DNA of 53,037 nucleotides, taken from an uncultured Ruminococcus sp. Its GTDB lineage: Bacteria; Bacillota; Clostridia; Oscillospirales; Acutalibacteraceae. The stretch covers positions 1-53,037 of the forward strand of contig CADAYK010000017.1 in assembly GCA_902792105.1 (NCBI GenBank), given 5' to 3'. The notes under the pieces are model-generated. The model had not been told where the DNA came from, did not search any database, and was given only the letters and a program-made list of their open reading frames with translations. A program made the position numbers and the translations under genes. Below are positions 33,588-42,631 of the stretch, one piece after another. Each line of letters begins with the position of its first letter. The stretch's first letter is position 1.

Positions 33588-34271
33588 TTATATTTTGCGA
33601 GGATATTTTTCGCAAGACAAGGCGGAGGACGCGGCAAGGCTGGCGCCTTGCAAGGACGTGCCGGATTCTGTATTAGATTCCGTGTTGGATTCTTTATTGG
33701 ATTCAAAATCGTGAAAAATAATGTTGACAGGCGCGGTTTTTGAGAAAACTTTGCCTTCTTCAAAGCTCTCACTACCGTTTATGGAAATGCTGTCGATTTC
33801 GCCCGAATGATGAAACAATCCTATCTGTAAATCATATCTGGGCATACAGGAAATATCGGTAAAGCCCAAATCTCTCAGCTTTTTCTCCGCTTCCTGATAG
33901 TCAAGCTTTTTTAAATCTGATGATGACATTGTGACTTTTACTCTGTTTTCCTCGCTGATCGATACGTTCTCAAAAAGATAAGGAATATGCATAATGAACA
34001 TTACCAGTAAGGGCATAAAAAAGCAAAGCACCAATAATATATCCGAGCGTTTATTGCTTTTTCCTTTTTCTTCGATTTCCGCTTTTTTTATTGCTTCTTC
34101 GCTTTTGGCTTTTTGAACCTCCGCTTCATTAATGTAGTGATATGTCTTTTTGTTTTCGTCGCTTATCAAAACTTTAGCACCGCAGTATGTACAATATGCC
34201 TGCTCCAAGCCCGGATCAACATTAAGCACGCCATTGCACGACGGGCATTTTAATTCAAGAAATGTTTTCAT
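33588..34271 (-). CDS. Zinc-ribbon membrane protein with PASTA-like domain
   Basis: A 227-residue protein. An N-terminal zinc ribbon has C9-x2-C12 and C27-x2-C30 (CPSC...CTYC). A charged helix (45-75) leads to one membrane segment (77-99). The region 110-188 (VKVTMSSSDLKKLDYQEAEKKLRDLGFTDI ... VNIIFHDF) has the helix-strand pattern of a PASTA-like domain, including a repeated V.V..S..D.....Y..A...L...GF feature. The end (189-227) is ESNT repeats and a tail that may derive from an inserted repeat element. RBS GGAAGG precedes ATG. Function unknown; PASTA-like domains often bind cell-wall fragments. Confidence 0.6.
   Translation of the reverse strand: MKTFLELKCPSCNGVLNVDPGLEQAYCTYCGAKVLISDENKKTYHYINEAEVQKAKSEEAIKKAEIEEKGKSNKRSDILLVLCFFMPLLVMFIMHIPYLFENVSISEENRVKVTMSSSDLKKLDYQEAEKKLRDLGFTDISCMPRYDLQIGLFHHSGEIDSISINGSESFEEGKVFSKTAPVNIIFHDFESNKESNTESNTESGTSLQGASLAASSALSCEKYPRKI
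33590..33663. repeat. Candidate dispersed repeat element at the end of the zinc-ribbon gene
   Basis: A segment rich in GCAAG/CAAGG motifs, with the inverted repeat CAAGGC-TGGC-GCCTTG (33635-33650) and GGCGGAGGACGCGG, unlike the surrounding AT-rich DNA. It supplies the last 20 or so codons of the zinc-ribbon gene. It resembles small palindromic intergenic repeats, but no second copy was found in this window. Confidence 0.35.
33664..33711 (-). repeat. 12-bp tandem repeat (about 4 copies) within the zinc-ribbon gene
   Basis: GATTC recurs at 33664, 33676, 33688 and 33700, giving a 12-bp unit that encodes Glu-Ser-Asn-(Lys/Thr) repeats on the minus strand (ESNKESNTESNTES). Confidence 0.75.
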
Positions 34272-34325
34272 TATTTCACCTTCCTTAATAACACAGTGTA
34301 GATATAAATGTTATTTCGTATCTTC

Positions 34326-34354
34326 ATAATAGCATAGATCAAGGCAAAAATCAA
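34326..34354 (-). promoter_or_regulatory. Promoter of the zinc-ribbon gene
   Basis: On the minus strand, TTGATT (34349-34354), a 17-bp spacer and TATTAT (34326-34331), about 55 bp before the ATG at 34271. Confidence 0.6.
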
Positions 34355-34434
34355 CATAATATCTCAAAGAAATCGGCGGTTAGTTGTTAAATTATGCTAA
34401 CAGCATACAAAAACGGTACTTAGAAGATTTCAAT

Positions 34435-34474
34435 AAAAATGACAGACACCTCACACAGGGCGTCTGCCATTTTT
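34435..34474 (-). terminator. Terminator of the CotH-dockerin gene
   Basis: AAAAATGaCAGACaCC pairs with GGgcGTCTGcCATTTTT (two mismatches); A and T runs on opposite ends make it work for the minus strand and possibly both. It begins 14 bp after the stop of the CotH gene. Confidence 0.8.
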
Positions 34475-34487
34475 AGTTTACATAAAT

Positions 34488-35912
34488 TTAATGAGCGGCA
34501 ACGCGCTGGATCGAGGTGGCGTCGCCTATGTTTATTTTTCCGTCGCGGTTTATGTCCGCGGCGCTTTTTTGTTCATCGCTAAAGGTAATCAGCATTGCTG
34601 CGTATTTTTGTATCATCGTCGCGTCGTTAACGTTGACAACGCCGTTTCCGTCGCAGTCTCCCAAGCGGTAGGGCAGCAAGTCAATGCCGTAAAACTGCGA
34701 CAGCCATTTGTCGCGGTTTTCACACCAGTTTTTAAGAAAATCAAGATTCTCGCCATATGTGGGAAAGGGATACATCATAACGTTGATCAAATAGCGAAAG
34801 CTCCAGCCTGCCTCGTTGTAATTGCGGCTGAAAACCTCGCTGTATTTATTCGCGAGCGTGTCAATCAAACCTCCGTCAGCGTATAATTTGCGTATATACC
34901 TTGAGTGATGCTCGTATTCAAGTCGAACCTTATCCATAAACCAGCCGTAAGAGCAGAGCTTTTTATAAAACAGCTTGCTGTTGATATATTCTCCGTCTGT
35001 TTTAAAAGCCGCCGCCGAGTTAGCGGAAAAATCTTTGTTAACATTTCCCATGGTCAAGTCATAATCCCACGGCGGGCCCGCGTACAGCTTTCCGTCTTTA
35101 TAATAGAAAAACACCGAGCTGAAATCAAAGTCATTTGTTTTAATGTATTCATTCAGCACATAGAACTTAACAAACGAATCAACATCAATATTCACTTTGA
35201 TTTCTTTTTCGCTGCCCGAATCAATTATGTTTGTAAGGCGTTCCATGGTTTCGGTTATATAGCTTACCTGGTCTGTGTCCGGTTCGTCAGGCTCGCTTAT
35301 GCCAAAGCGCAGGCCGCCTGCGGTAATGTAAGTTGTACCCTCGTCGGTTCTCAAACGCTCGTATTCAAGCATAAAGTCTTTGTTGCCGTCGGTATCAATG
35401 TCAACTCTGTCCTTGCCTTCCTGAACAGGCTCCATCAAAGTGTAGCAGCCGCGAAATTTGCCGTCAAGCCAAAGCTCAACGATTTTTTGATTTGAGGTGT
35501 AGTCAATTCCGAGCTCACGCGCAAAATCAAATGCTATGTAATTGCGCAGCAGCGTAGGGTCAAAGGCGTTGGCGAGCAGCACCCATTTTTTACCATTGCC
35601 CATGCCGAACAAATCTTTCTTTGAATCGAATTTAAAGGTAAACGATTTTTTTGCCGTCATTGCGGTGCTGTTACCCCTTACTTTTACAGCCACAGGCTCC
35701 GGTTTATCGTCGTCAACCGAATAATCAGCGTTGACATAACCGTCCTCTTTTTGCAGCGAGGTACCGTTTCCGCTTTCGGTATTGATATGAAGCTGAGGAA
35801 TGTATAAGTTTTCACTCTCCGGGGCGCTTTGACCGGCGGAGCTTGCGTACACAGCCGGAGCCGCCGAAAGTGCCAGGACAACGCAAAGTATTACTGCTAA
35901 AGCTTTTTTCAC
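34488..35912 (-). CDS. Secreted CotH-kinase-family protein with type I dockerin
   Basis: A 474-residue exported protein. A signal peptide (1-24, ALSAAPAVYASS) is followed by a CotH domain (about 35-405) showing VKVRGNSTAMTAKKSFTFKFD, WVLLANAFDPTLLRNYIAFDF, an FMLEYE strand and the metal-binding GPPWDYDLTMG motif. CotH proteins are atypical kinases first known from spore coats. The C-terminus is a type I dockerin (LGDCDGNGVVNVND and DINRDGKINIGD calcium loops), so the protein probably docks on a cohesin. CotH-dockerin proteins have been seen in cellulosomal Ruminococcus, with unknown function. GTG start with GGGGATG upstream. It is monocistronic. Confidence 0.88.
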   Translation of the reverse strand: MKKALAVILCVVLALSAAPAVYASSAGQSAPESENLYIPQLHINTESGNGTSLQKEDGYVNADYSVDDDKPEPVAVKVRGNSTAMTAKKSFTFKFDSKKDLFGMGNGKKWVLLANAFDPTLLRNYIAFDFARELGIDYTSNQKIVELWLDGKFRGCYTLMEPVQEGKDRVDIDTDGNKDFMLEYERLRTDEGTTYITAGGLRFGISEPDEPDTDQVSYITETMERLTNIIDSGSEKEIKVNIDVDSFVKFYVLNEYIKTNDFDFSSVFFYYKDGKLYAGPPWDYDLTMGNVNKDFSANSAAAFKTDGEYINSKLFYKKLCSYGWFMDKVRLEYEHHSRYIRKLYADGGLIDTLANKYSEVFSRNYNEAGWSFRYLINVMMYPFPTYGENLDFLKNWCENRDKWLSQFYGIDLLPYRLGDCDGNGVVNVNDATMIQKYAAMLITFSDEQKSAADINRDGKINIGDATSIQRVAAH

Positions 35913-35941
35913 AAAATCATCCCCATAGTTGTTATTGTTTT

Positions 35942-35970
35942 ATTATACACCTAAATCTGCGCTTTGTCAC
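35942..35970 (-). promoter_or_regulatory. Promoter of the CotH-dockerin gene
   Basis: On the minus strand, GTGACA (35965-35970), a 17-bp spacer and TATAAT (35942-35947), about 30 bp before the GTG start. Confidence 0.65.
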
Positions 35971-36073
35971 TTGTAAATAATATTTTGTCGTGATCAGTTT
36001 TGCCGGGTGAGTAAGAGTAAATTTGAAAATTTAAAACGTCAATAAACTTTCTGTATATCTTTTGGTGATGTTA

Positions 36074-36103
36074 TTGACAAAATTATACAAAACATGATAT
36101 AAT
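36074..36103 (+). promoter_or_regulatory. Promoter of the HAAT-type ABC importer operon
   Basis: TTGACA (36074-36079), an 18-bp spacer and TATAAT (36098-36103), about 55 bp before the ATG at 36160. Confidence 0.8.
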
Positions 36104-36159
36104 ATTAAAGATTATTTTACAAATAATTCATGTTATATGGAGATTTGAGGAGGATTTAC

Positions 36160-37443
36160 ATGAAAAAAGTTTTGGCAGCAATTCTTGCTGCGGCAATTGT
36201 TCTCGGTTTATGCTCGTGTGCGGGTGAAGCCGGAAAGGAAAATTCATCCGGAGCCGATACTATAAAAATCGGCTATGTTAATCCCACAACGGGTGCGCTT
36301 GCCGGCAACGGAGAGGGCTGCGAATGGGCGGTAAAACAGATTACCGACTATGTAAAAGAACACCCGATCACGGTCGACGGCAAGGAGAAAACAATAGATG
36401 TAAAGGTTTACGACTCCAAGTCAGACCAAAACACCTGTACCGAAATGGCTCAAAAGCTTATCGAGGAGGACAACATAGACCTCATGATCGCCATCCAAAC
36501 GCCTAACACCGTTATTCCTGTTGCCCAGGTTGCGGAAAGATACGGCGTTCCCTGCATCGCAACACAATCTCCGGTCGATCCGCTCGCCAATTCTCTTGAC
36601 GAATTCAACTGGACCTACGACTTCTTCTATACCCTTGACGAGGTGTATGAATCACAAAGAGCTCTGTGGGAAAAAGCAGGCTATGCCCGCGGCTCAAAGG
36701 CAAAGGTAGGACTGCTTTTCGCTAATGATACCGACGGCACCTCGTGGCACGACCTCTTTACAAAAAGACTTGCCGAGGACGGCTACACTGTTGTCGATCC
36801 CGGCCAGTATCCTTCAAAGACAACAGACTTTACCAATGTTGCCAATAAATTTAAGGAAGAAAAAATCGACCTAATCGCAGGAACCAACATTCCGCCCGAT
36901 TTTATGAACGCGTATAATGCGGTTATCGAGGCAGGCGTAAAAATCGGATGCATTACAATGGGCAAGTGCTGTCTGTTGCAAAGCGACGTTGAAGCCCTCG
37001 GCGACCTTGCCGACGGCATTATGACTCAGGTTTGGTGGGCGCCTTCAAATCCCTTTAAGTCAGATCTTACCGGGCTTGACTGCAAAAAGATCAACGAGCT
37101 TTACAAAAAGGATAACGGCAGAGTAATGCCCCAGCCCACAGCGTTTGCTTACGCCGGACTTGAGCTTGCCGTTCAGGCGTTTAAGGAAGCCGCTACTACA
37201 GACAAAAAGGCTGTTTATGACGCAATAGGCAAGCTTAAATGTCAGACTATTGTAGGCGCGGTGGATTATTCAAAAAAACAAAAAGGACTTCCTTACAGCA
37301 GTTCTGTGCTCACAGGCGGTCAGTGGCAGCGTGACAAAAACGGCGAGCTTAACCTGGTTATTATCGACAACTCGCTTTATCCCGAAATTCCGCTTACAGG
37401 CAAATATCAGGAGGGTAACGCGACAACAAACAAAAAATCGTAA
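36160..37443 (+). CDS. ABC importer substrate-binding lipoprotein (branched-chain amino acid type)
   Basis: A 427-residue lipoprotein. The signal peptide ends in the lipobox LCSC (residues 18-21), so Cys21 would carry the lipid. The mature part is a type I periplasmic-binding fold (Peripla_BP_6): TIKIGYVNPTTGALAGNGEGCEWAV at the N-terminus, CTEMAQKLIEEDNIDLMIAIQTPN, VAERYGVPCIATQSPVDPL, and KVGLLFANDTDGTSW. The family binds branched-chain amino acids, urea, amides or aromatic compounds; the ligand here cannot be read. The longer frame from 36130 is rejected because ATG 36160 has GAGGAGG. It heads a five-gene importer operon. Confidence 0.88.
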   Translation: MKKVLAAILAAAIVLGLCSCAGEAGKENSSGADTIKIGYVNPTTGALAGNGEGCEWAVKQITDYVKEHPITVDGKEKTIDVKVYDSKSDQNTCTEMAQKLIEEDNIDLMIAIQTPNTVIPVAQVAERYGVPCIATQSPVDPLANSLDEFNWTYDFFYTLDEVYESQRALWEKAGYARGSKAKVGLLFANDTDGTSWHDLFTKRLAEDGYTVVDPGQYPSKTTDFTNVANKFKEEKIDLIAGTNIPPDFMNAYNAVIEAGVKIGCITMGKCCLLQSDVEALGDLADGIMTQVWWAPSNPFKSDLTGLDCKKINELYKKDNGRVMPQPTAFAYAGLELAVQAFKEAATTDKKAVYDAIGKLKCQTIVGAVDYSKKQKGLPYSSSVLTGGQWQRDKNGELNLVIIDNSLYPEIPLTGKYQEGNATTNKKS

Positions 37444-37489
37444 TAATTCAGGCTTTCGGCTTGCATGGCTTGCAAAGCAAGAGGGAAAA

Positions 37490-38218
37490 ATGAGCATTAT
37501 CTTAGAGTTTGTTAACGTAAACGCGGGCTATGGAAGAATACAAATACTAAACGACCTGTCTTTTGCCGTAGACGAAGGACAGGTTTATGGTGTTATCGGA
37601 CCGAACGGAAGCGGAAAAACAACGATGTTTAACGCTTTGCTCGGATTGATTAAACCGAGCTCGGGAAAAATATTGTTTGACGGAATCGATATAACGCGCA
37701 CCTCAGCGAATGTCCGCTGTAAAATGGGTTTGGGCAGGACTTTTCAGGTGCCCAAACCGTTTGAAAATATGAGTTTATACGAAAACGTGCTTGTGGCGGC
37801 GGTTCACGGCGGTACGCACAGGGAACGTTTCGCCCGCGAGATCGCGCTTAGCAGCCTGAGGCTAACGGGGCTTTACGATAAACGCGAGATCAAAGCAGGC
37901 GAACTTGCCTTGCTCGACAGAAAACGTCTTGAAATCGCGCGCGCACTGGGAACCGAGCCAAAGCTTTTGCTGCTTGACGAGGTCGCGGCAGGCTTAACCG
38001 ACGCCGAGGTAAAGGACATTATGAGGCTGGTTGCCGACCTTAAGGCTGCCGGTCACTCCATAGTGTGGATCGAGCACATTATCGAAACCATGGTCGGATC
38101 TACCGACAAGCTGATGTGCATGGCAGAAGGACGCTGTGTGATCAGCGGAAATCCCCGCGAGGTGATGGAATCCGCTGAGGTTCAAAGGCTTTATCTGGGG
38201 GTTGATGAAAATGAGTGA
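37490..38218 (+). CDS. ABC importer ATPase, LivG-like
   Basis: A 242-residue ATPase with Walker A GPNGSGKTT, Q-loop GLGRTFQVPKPF, and Walker B LLLLDEVAAGL. The ABC signature (usually LSxGQ) is the variant ELALLDRKRLEIARAL, which occurs in a LivG-like subfamily, so it is not evidence of loss of function. The ATG at 37490 lies 8 bp after AGAGGG and 46 bp behind the binding-protein gene; a much longer upstream frame is out of place. It overlaps the next ATPase gene by 8 bp. Confidence 0.88.
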   Translation: MSIILEFVNVNAGYGRIQILNDLSFAVDEGQVYGVIGPNGSGKTTMFNALLGLIKPSSGKILFDGIDITRTSANVRCKMGLGRTFQVPKPFENMSLYENVLVAAVHGGTHRERFAREIALSSLRLTGLYDKREIKAGELALLDRKRLEIARALGTEPKLLLLDEVAAGLTDAEVKDIMRLVADLKAAGHSIVWIEHIIETMVGSTDKLMCMAEGRCVISGNPREVMESAEVQRLYLGVDENE

Positions 38219-38927
38219 AGCGCTTCTTGACATCGAAAACCTGAGCGCGGGCTACGGAGATTTTTCTGCCGTGAACGAAGTGAACATGAAGGTAGAAAAG
38301 GGGCAGATAATCTCTTTGATAGGTCTTAACGGATCAGGAAAAACCACCCTTATCAATACTGTAGCCGGGCTTCACAGGTCATCCTCGGGAAGGGTAAGGT
38401 TTAAAGACAGCGACATAACCAACCTTTCGGCCGAAAAAATCGTGTCAAAGGGACTTTCGCTGGTTCCTCAGGGCGGAAGGTGCTTTAACCGTATGTCGGT
38501 TCAGGACAACCTGCTTATGGGAAGCTTTCCCAAAGCGGCGCGCAAAAAATCAAAGGAAACCCTTTGCCGCGTATATGAGCTTTTCCCCGATTTAAAAGAA
38601 ATGAGAAAGCGCCCCGCGGGCACATTGTCGGGCGGCCAGCGTCAAATGGCGGCGATCGGCAGAGCGCTTATGGCTTGTCCGGACTGCCTGATTTTTGATG
38701 AGATATCGCTGGGACTTTCCCCGGCTGTTATTAAGGATATTTACCGCAGGATTATCAAGATCAACCAAGAAGAAAATACCTCGGTCATCCTGATAGAACA
38801 GGATACCCAAAGAGCGCTTAAAGCTTCGGATTCATTCTATATCATGCTTAAGGGCAAAATAGTGCTCTCGGGAAAATCCTCTGAAATTGATTCCGAAACG
38901 CTCAGAAAAGCGTATTTCGGTATATAA
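38211..38927 (+). CDS. ABC importer ATPase, LivF-like
   Basis: A 238-residue ATPase. Walker A is GLNGSGKTT, signature LSGGQRQMAAIGRALM and Walker B CLIFDEISLGLSP; LVPQGGRCFNRMSVQDNLLMGSF is typical of LivF. ATG 38211 is chosen over TTG/ATG at 38202/38205 because GGGGG is then at a normal distance. It overlaps the LivG-like gene by 8 bp. Confidence 0.9.
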   Translation: MSEALLDIENLSAGYGDFSAVNEVNMKVEKGQIISLIGLNGSGKTTLINTVAGLHRSSSGRVRFKDSDITNLSAEKIVSKGLSLVPQGGRCFNRMSVQDNLLMGSFPKAARKKSKETLCRVYELFPDLKEMRKRPAGTLSGGQRQMAAIGRALMACPDCLIFDEISLGLSPAVIKDIYRRIIKINQEENTSVILIEQDTQRALKASDSFYIMLKGKIVLSGKSSEIDSETLRKAYFGI

Positions 38928-38965
38928 ATACACAAAACGGAGATTATTGTTTAGGAAGATTATAA

Positions 38966-39808
38966 ATGTATTTTGTTCAAATTCTTGTTAACGGAATACT
39001 ACTCGGCAGCGTTTATGCGCTGCTCGGCGTCGGCATGACTATGATTTTCGGCATAGTAAAGCTCACGAACCTTGCCCACGGTGAATTTGTGGTGCTCGGA
39101 GCCTATCTTTCGACCGTGCTTGCGCCAATGCTCGGCGTTGACCCTGTAGTTACCCTAATAATTACGGTTCCGCTAATGTTTTTGTCGGGCTTTTTGCTGC
39201 AATATTTCTTTATCGGCAAGGCGATGAAAAAGGGCGCCGAACCTGCTTTGCTTGTCACCTTTGGATTATCAATAATCCTTCAGGACGCCATGCTTATGAT
39301 TTTTTCGGCTGACGCTCAGCACATTGTGGCTTCTTACAGCATGTCCACAATAAAAATAGGGGAGCTTGAAATTTCGGTGCTTCACCTGGTGCTGTTTGCA
39401 ATCAGCGTTGTTTCAATTTCTACCCTTACTTTGTTTTTAAGGAGCACACACACGGGAAGAGCAATACGCGCCACAGCCGACGATTCCGACGCGGCGGCGC
39501 TTTCGGGAGTTAACGTAAACCGTGTTTACGCCATAGCAATGGGAATTGCCATGGCAAGCGCGGCTGTTGCGGGACTGTGTGTGGGAATGAAGTGGACCTA
39601 TTACCCCAGCTCCGGCGGAGGCTATTTGCTTATTTCGTTTGTCGTTGTAGTGATCGGCGGCATGGGAAGCGTACCGGGCACAATGATTGCCGGCGTATTG
39701 TTCGGCTTGGCTCAGGTTATCGGCGGAGCAAACTACGGTTTGCTGATAAGCTATGTCATGCTGCTTGCGGTGCTTGTTATAAAGCCGAAGGGTATTTTCG
39801 GAAAGTAG
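38966..39808 (+). CDS. ABC importer permease, LivH-like
   Basis: A 280-residue permease with about eight membrane segments. It starts VQILVNGILLGSVYALLGVGMTMIFGIVKLTNLAHGEF, a highly conserved LivH N-terminus, and has the coupling-helix region TGRAIRATADDSDAAALSGVNVNRVYAIAMGIA. Length fits LivH. No strong ribosome binding site is seen beyond GGAAG, about 10 bases upstream. It lies 38 bp after the LivF-like gene and 7 bp before the LivM-like gene. Confidence 0.9.
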   Translation: MYFVQILVNGILLGSVYALLGVGMTMIFGIVKLTNLAHGEFVVLGAYLSTVLAPMLGVDPVVTLIITVPLMFLSGFLLQYFFIGKAMKKGAEPALLVTFGLSIILQDAMLMIFSADAQHIVASYSMSTIKIGELEISVLHLVLFAISVVSISTLTLFLRSTHTGRAIRATADDSDAAALSGVNVNRVYAIAMGIAMASAAVAGLCVGMKWTYYPSSGGGYLLISFVVVVIGGMGSVPGTMIAGVLFGLAQVIGGANYGLLISYVMLLAVLVIKPKGIFGK

Positions 39809-39815
39809 GGGTACG

Positions 39816-40811
39816 ATGTCAGATAAAAGGTTACAAAGGCCTGTCAGGGTGCTCGATTCCCTGCCTATGCTTATTGTTTGTATTGCCGTTGTCAGCGTGC
39901 TTTATGCGGTATGCTTATTGCGGATAGCGTCTAACAACGCAATGCGTTATATGATCCAAATATTTTTATATATCACAATGGGACAAATGTGGAACCTTCT
40001 TTCGGGCTTTGCCGGCATGACAAGCCTCGGACAGCAGCTTTACATAGGGCTTGCAGGTTATTCCGTTGCAATAGCTACCGCCAAGCTTCATTTGACGCTC
40101 GGTGTAGGGCTTGTAATGAGCGTCGCCGTAAGCGTTGTTGTGGCTTTGGTATTGTCGCTGCTGCTTTTCCGGATGGAGGGAATGTATTTTTCTATTGCCA
40201 CCTGGGTGGTAGCCGAAGCGTTTGAAAAACTGTTTTTAAGCTGGAAATACGTTGAACAGGGCAGCGGACTTACGATTCGCGTGGTTCCATACCCGAAAAT
40301 TGAAGAAATTTGCGCTGTTTCGCTCACCGTCTGCGTCATGTCTATAGCGGTTGTTTATTTGCTGCTGCGAACAAGGACCGGACTCGGACTCACCGCGATG
40401 CGTGACAACCTTACAGCGGCGTCCGCCGTAGGAGTAAACGTGTTTAACCACAAGCTGCTTGTGTATGTGATCGCGGCGGCATTCACCGCGGTTTCGGCAG
40501 GTATATTTTTTGTAAACAAAGGAATAGTCTATCCCGAAAGCGGTTTCGGCATCAGCTGGACGGTTTCAATGATATTTATTGTTACTATCGGCGGCTCGGG
40601 AACGGTAAGCGGCCCGATTACCGGCGCGGTGATCTATGTCTTTTTACAGGAGCTTTTGGCTCATTACCCGGGCTGGTCAAACATCATTCTCGGCGCAATC
40701 ACCATTCTTGTAATATTCTTCCTGCCAAAGGGAATTATGGGAACCCTGCAGGAAAAACTCAGATTTGAAATATTCTCGGCAAAACGTTTTTCGTTTGCGA
40801 AGCATAAATAA
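39816..40811 (+). CDS. ABC importer permease, LivM-like
   Basis: A 331-residue permease with about nine to ten membrane segments. MWNLLSGFAGMTSLGQQLYIGLAGYSVAI and TGLGLTAMRDNLTAASAVGVNVFNHKLLVYVIAA are the LivM signatures. It is the last gene of the HAAT-type importer (binding protein, two ATPases, two permeases). No clear terminator separates it from the exporter genes 75 bp downstream; only a weak TATAAT (40836-40841) is present in that gap. Confidence 0.9.
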   Translation: MSDKRLQRPVRVLDSLPMLIVCIAVVSVLYAVCLLRIASNNAMRYMIQIFLYITMGQMWNLLSGFAGMTSLGQQLYIGLAGYSVAIATAKLHLTLGVGLVMSVAVSVVVALVLSLLLFRMEGMYFSIATWVVAEAFEKLFLSWKYVEQGSGLTIRVVPYPKIEEICAVSLTVCVMSIAVVYLLLRTRTGLGLTAMRDNLTAASAVGVNVFNHKLLVYVIAAAFTAVSAGIFFVNKGIVYPESGFGISWTVSMIFIVTIGGSGTVSGPITGAVIYVFLQELLAHYPGWSNIILGAITILVIFFLPKGIMGTLQEKLRFEIFSAKRFSFAKHK

Positions 40812-40885
40812 TTAATATCGGTTATTCCGCGGCAGTATAATTATGACAGCGGATAACATTGATCAAGCCTCTTCCGGAGGAATAA

Positions 40886-42631
40886 ATGACAGCTTTCAAA
40901 AAAATCTTTAAATATTTAAAACCCTATGCCGTTACGATATTTTTTTCGGTAATTCTTATGGTTGCCGAGGTCGCCTCAAACGTGCTCCAGCCAAAATATA
41001 TGGAGCAGATCGTCGACGACGGCGTATTGAAAATGAATATAGACGTTGTTACAAAAGCAGGAATAATGATGCTTGTTGTGGCGGTTGTCGGAGGAATAGC
41101 GGGTTTTTTTTCCTGCGTTCTTTCAAACATCTACTCTCAGAGGTTCGGCAGCGATCTCAGAAAGTCGCTGTTTAAAAAAATAATGTCGCTGTCCGCGGAA
41201 CAGGGCGACATAATAACCGCAGGCTCGCTGATTACAAGGATGACAGGCGACACGCGCACCGTGACCGAATTTTCATCGGTGGTAATCCAAATGCTGGTAA
41301 AGCCGCTTATGCTTTTTGTTTTCGGCATAGTTATGGTGCTTTCGATAGATCCCGTTTACGGGTTGATCCTGCTTGTGTCGCTTCCTGTTCAAATCGGACT
41401 GATGATTTTTTTCATCAGGCGTTCCTCAAAGATTTTCAGAATAATCCAGAAAAAGGTTGACGGCATGAATGTTCTGGCAATGCACATTGTGTCGAACAAC
41501 CGTCTTATAAAATCCTATGTACGCGAGGACTACGAGGCGGCAAATTTTAACAGCCAAAATGTTGACCTCACCTCCACCGTGCTGAAGGTTCAGCTGTTTA
41601 TGGCGATCCTCAATCCGCTGGTAATGTTCATACTCAACGCGGTTGTGCTCGCGGTGATTTTCATAGGCGGCTTTCAGGTTGAAGCCGGCGCGATCGGCGT
41701 GGGTTCGATCATGGCGGCAGTAAGCTATTCTCAGCAAATTTTAATGTCAATGATGACGATGGGCGGAATTTTCCAGTATATTTCTCGCTCAAAGGTCTCG
41801 GCTGACAGACTTGTTGAGGTTCTTGACATGGAGCCTGCTGTTGTTTCGGGCAAAAAGCCGCTTAAGGACAGCGTCGATGTAATTTCGGTAAAAAACGTGA
41901 CCTTCCGGTATCCGCGCAGCAAGGACTCGCTGTACCCCGCGCTCTGCAATGTTTCGTTCGAGATAAAACGCGGGCAAAAGGTCGGAGTGCTCGGGACCAC
42001 GGGCTCGGGAAAAACCACTCTTGCCAACCTTATTATACGTTCATACGATCCCGATTCGGGCGAAGTTCTCCTGAATGGGGAAAATATAAAAAACTACGAT
42101 CTGCGCTACCTCAGGAACAGCGTAGTCCCTGTATTTCAAAACAGCGACATTTTCCCGGCGACTTTAAGGGAAAACATCACCCGCGGCTGCGAAGACTTTA
42201 CCGAAGCGGAGTTTGACAAGGCGGTCAGCGCCGCCTGCGTTGACGAATTTGCGAACGGACTTGCCTTTGGCTACGATACTAAAATAGCCGAAAGAGGAAA
42301 CACGCTTTCGGGCGGACAAAAGCAGCGTGTCGCAATTGCCAGAGCTTTGCTCAGGCGCGCTCAGGTTCTTATTTTTGACGACAGCACCTCAAGCCTCGAC
42401 CTCGAAACCGAGCGCACGGTGCTTGATAATATTGAAAAACAATACGGCGGCATAACAAAAATCGTTATTTCGCAAAGGGTTTCAAGCGTTTTGGGAACGG
42501 ACAAGATCGTGCTTCTAAACAAGGGCTTTGTCGAAGCGGAGGGAACCCACGGCGAGCTTATGGAAAACTCGCCGCTTTACCGCTCGATTTTTGAAACCCA
42601 GAACCCCGAAGGGGGTGATTCGCTTGGATAA
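40886..42631 (+). CDS. ABC exporter half-transporter with degenerate ATP site
   Basis: A 581-residue type IV ABC exporter: six membrane segments (about 17-310) and an ATPase domain with Walker A GTTGSGKTT and signature LSGGQKQR. The Walker B end is LIFDDSTSSLD, with Asp in place of the catalytic Glu, and the H-loop is VISQRVSSV, with Gln in place of His. This is the pattern of the degenerate site in heterodimeric exporters such as BmrC/D and TM287/288. The partner is the next gene, which overlaps it by 8 bp. RBS CGGAGG. Substrate unknown (drug, peptide or lipid). Confidence 0.9.
   Translation: MTAFKKIFKYLKPYAVTIFFSVILMVAEVASNVLQPKYMEQIVDDGVLKMNIDVVTKAGIMMLVVAVVGGIAGFFSCVLSNIYSQRFGSDLRKSLFKKIMSLSAEQGDIITAGSLITRMTGDTRTVTEFSSVVIQMLVKPLMLFVFGIVMVLSIDPVYGLILLVSLPVQIGLMIFFIRRSSKIFRIIQKKVDGMNVLAMHIVSNNRLIKSYVREDYEAANFNSQNVDLTSTVLKVQLFMAILNPLVMFILNAVVLAVIFIGGFQVEAGAIGVGSIMAAVSYSQQILMSMMTMGGIFQYISRSKVSADRLVEVLDMEPAVVSGKKPLKDSVDVISVKNVTFRYPRSKDSLYPALCNVSFEIKRGQKVGVLGTTGSGKTTLANLIIRSYDPDSGEVLLNGENIKNYDLRYLRNSVVPVFQNSDIFPATLRENITRGCEDFTEAEFDKAVSAACVDEFANGLAFGYDTKIAERGNTLSGGQKQRVAIARALLRRAQVLIFDDSTSSLDLETERTVLDNIEKQYGGITKIVISQRVSSVLGTDKIVLLNKGFVEAEGTHGELMENSPLYRSIFETQNPEGGDSLG

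Noticed and set aside
34905-35495. A 196-codon plus-strand frame opposite the CotH gene
   Set aside because: The minus-strand frame shows a signal peptide, CotH motifs and dockerin; the opposite frame has none and no ribosome binding site.
37490-38218. Inactive LivG because the LSxGQ signature is missing
   Set aside because: The ...LxxxDRKRLEIARAL variant with DEVxAGL is a recognised form in one LivG-like subfamily, and the other motifs are intact.
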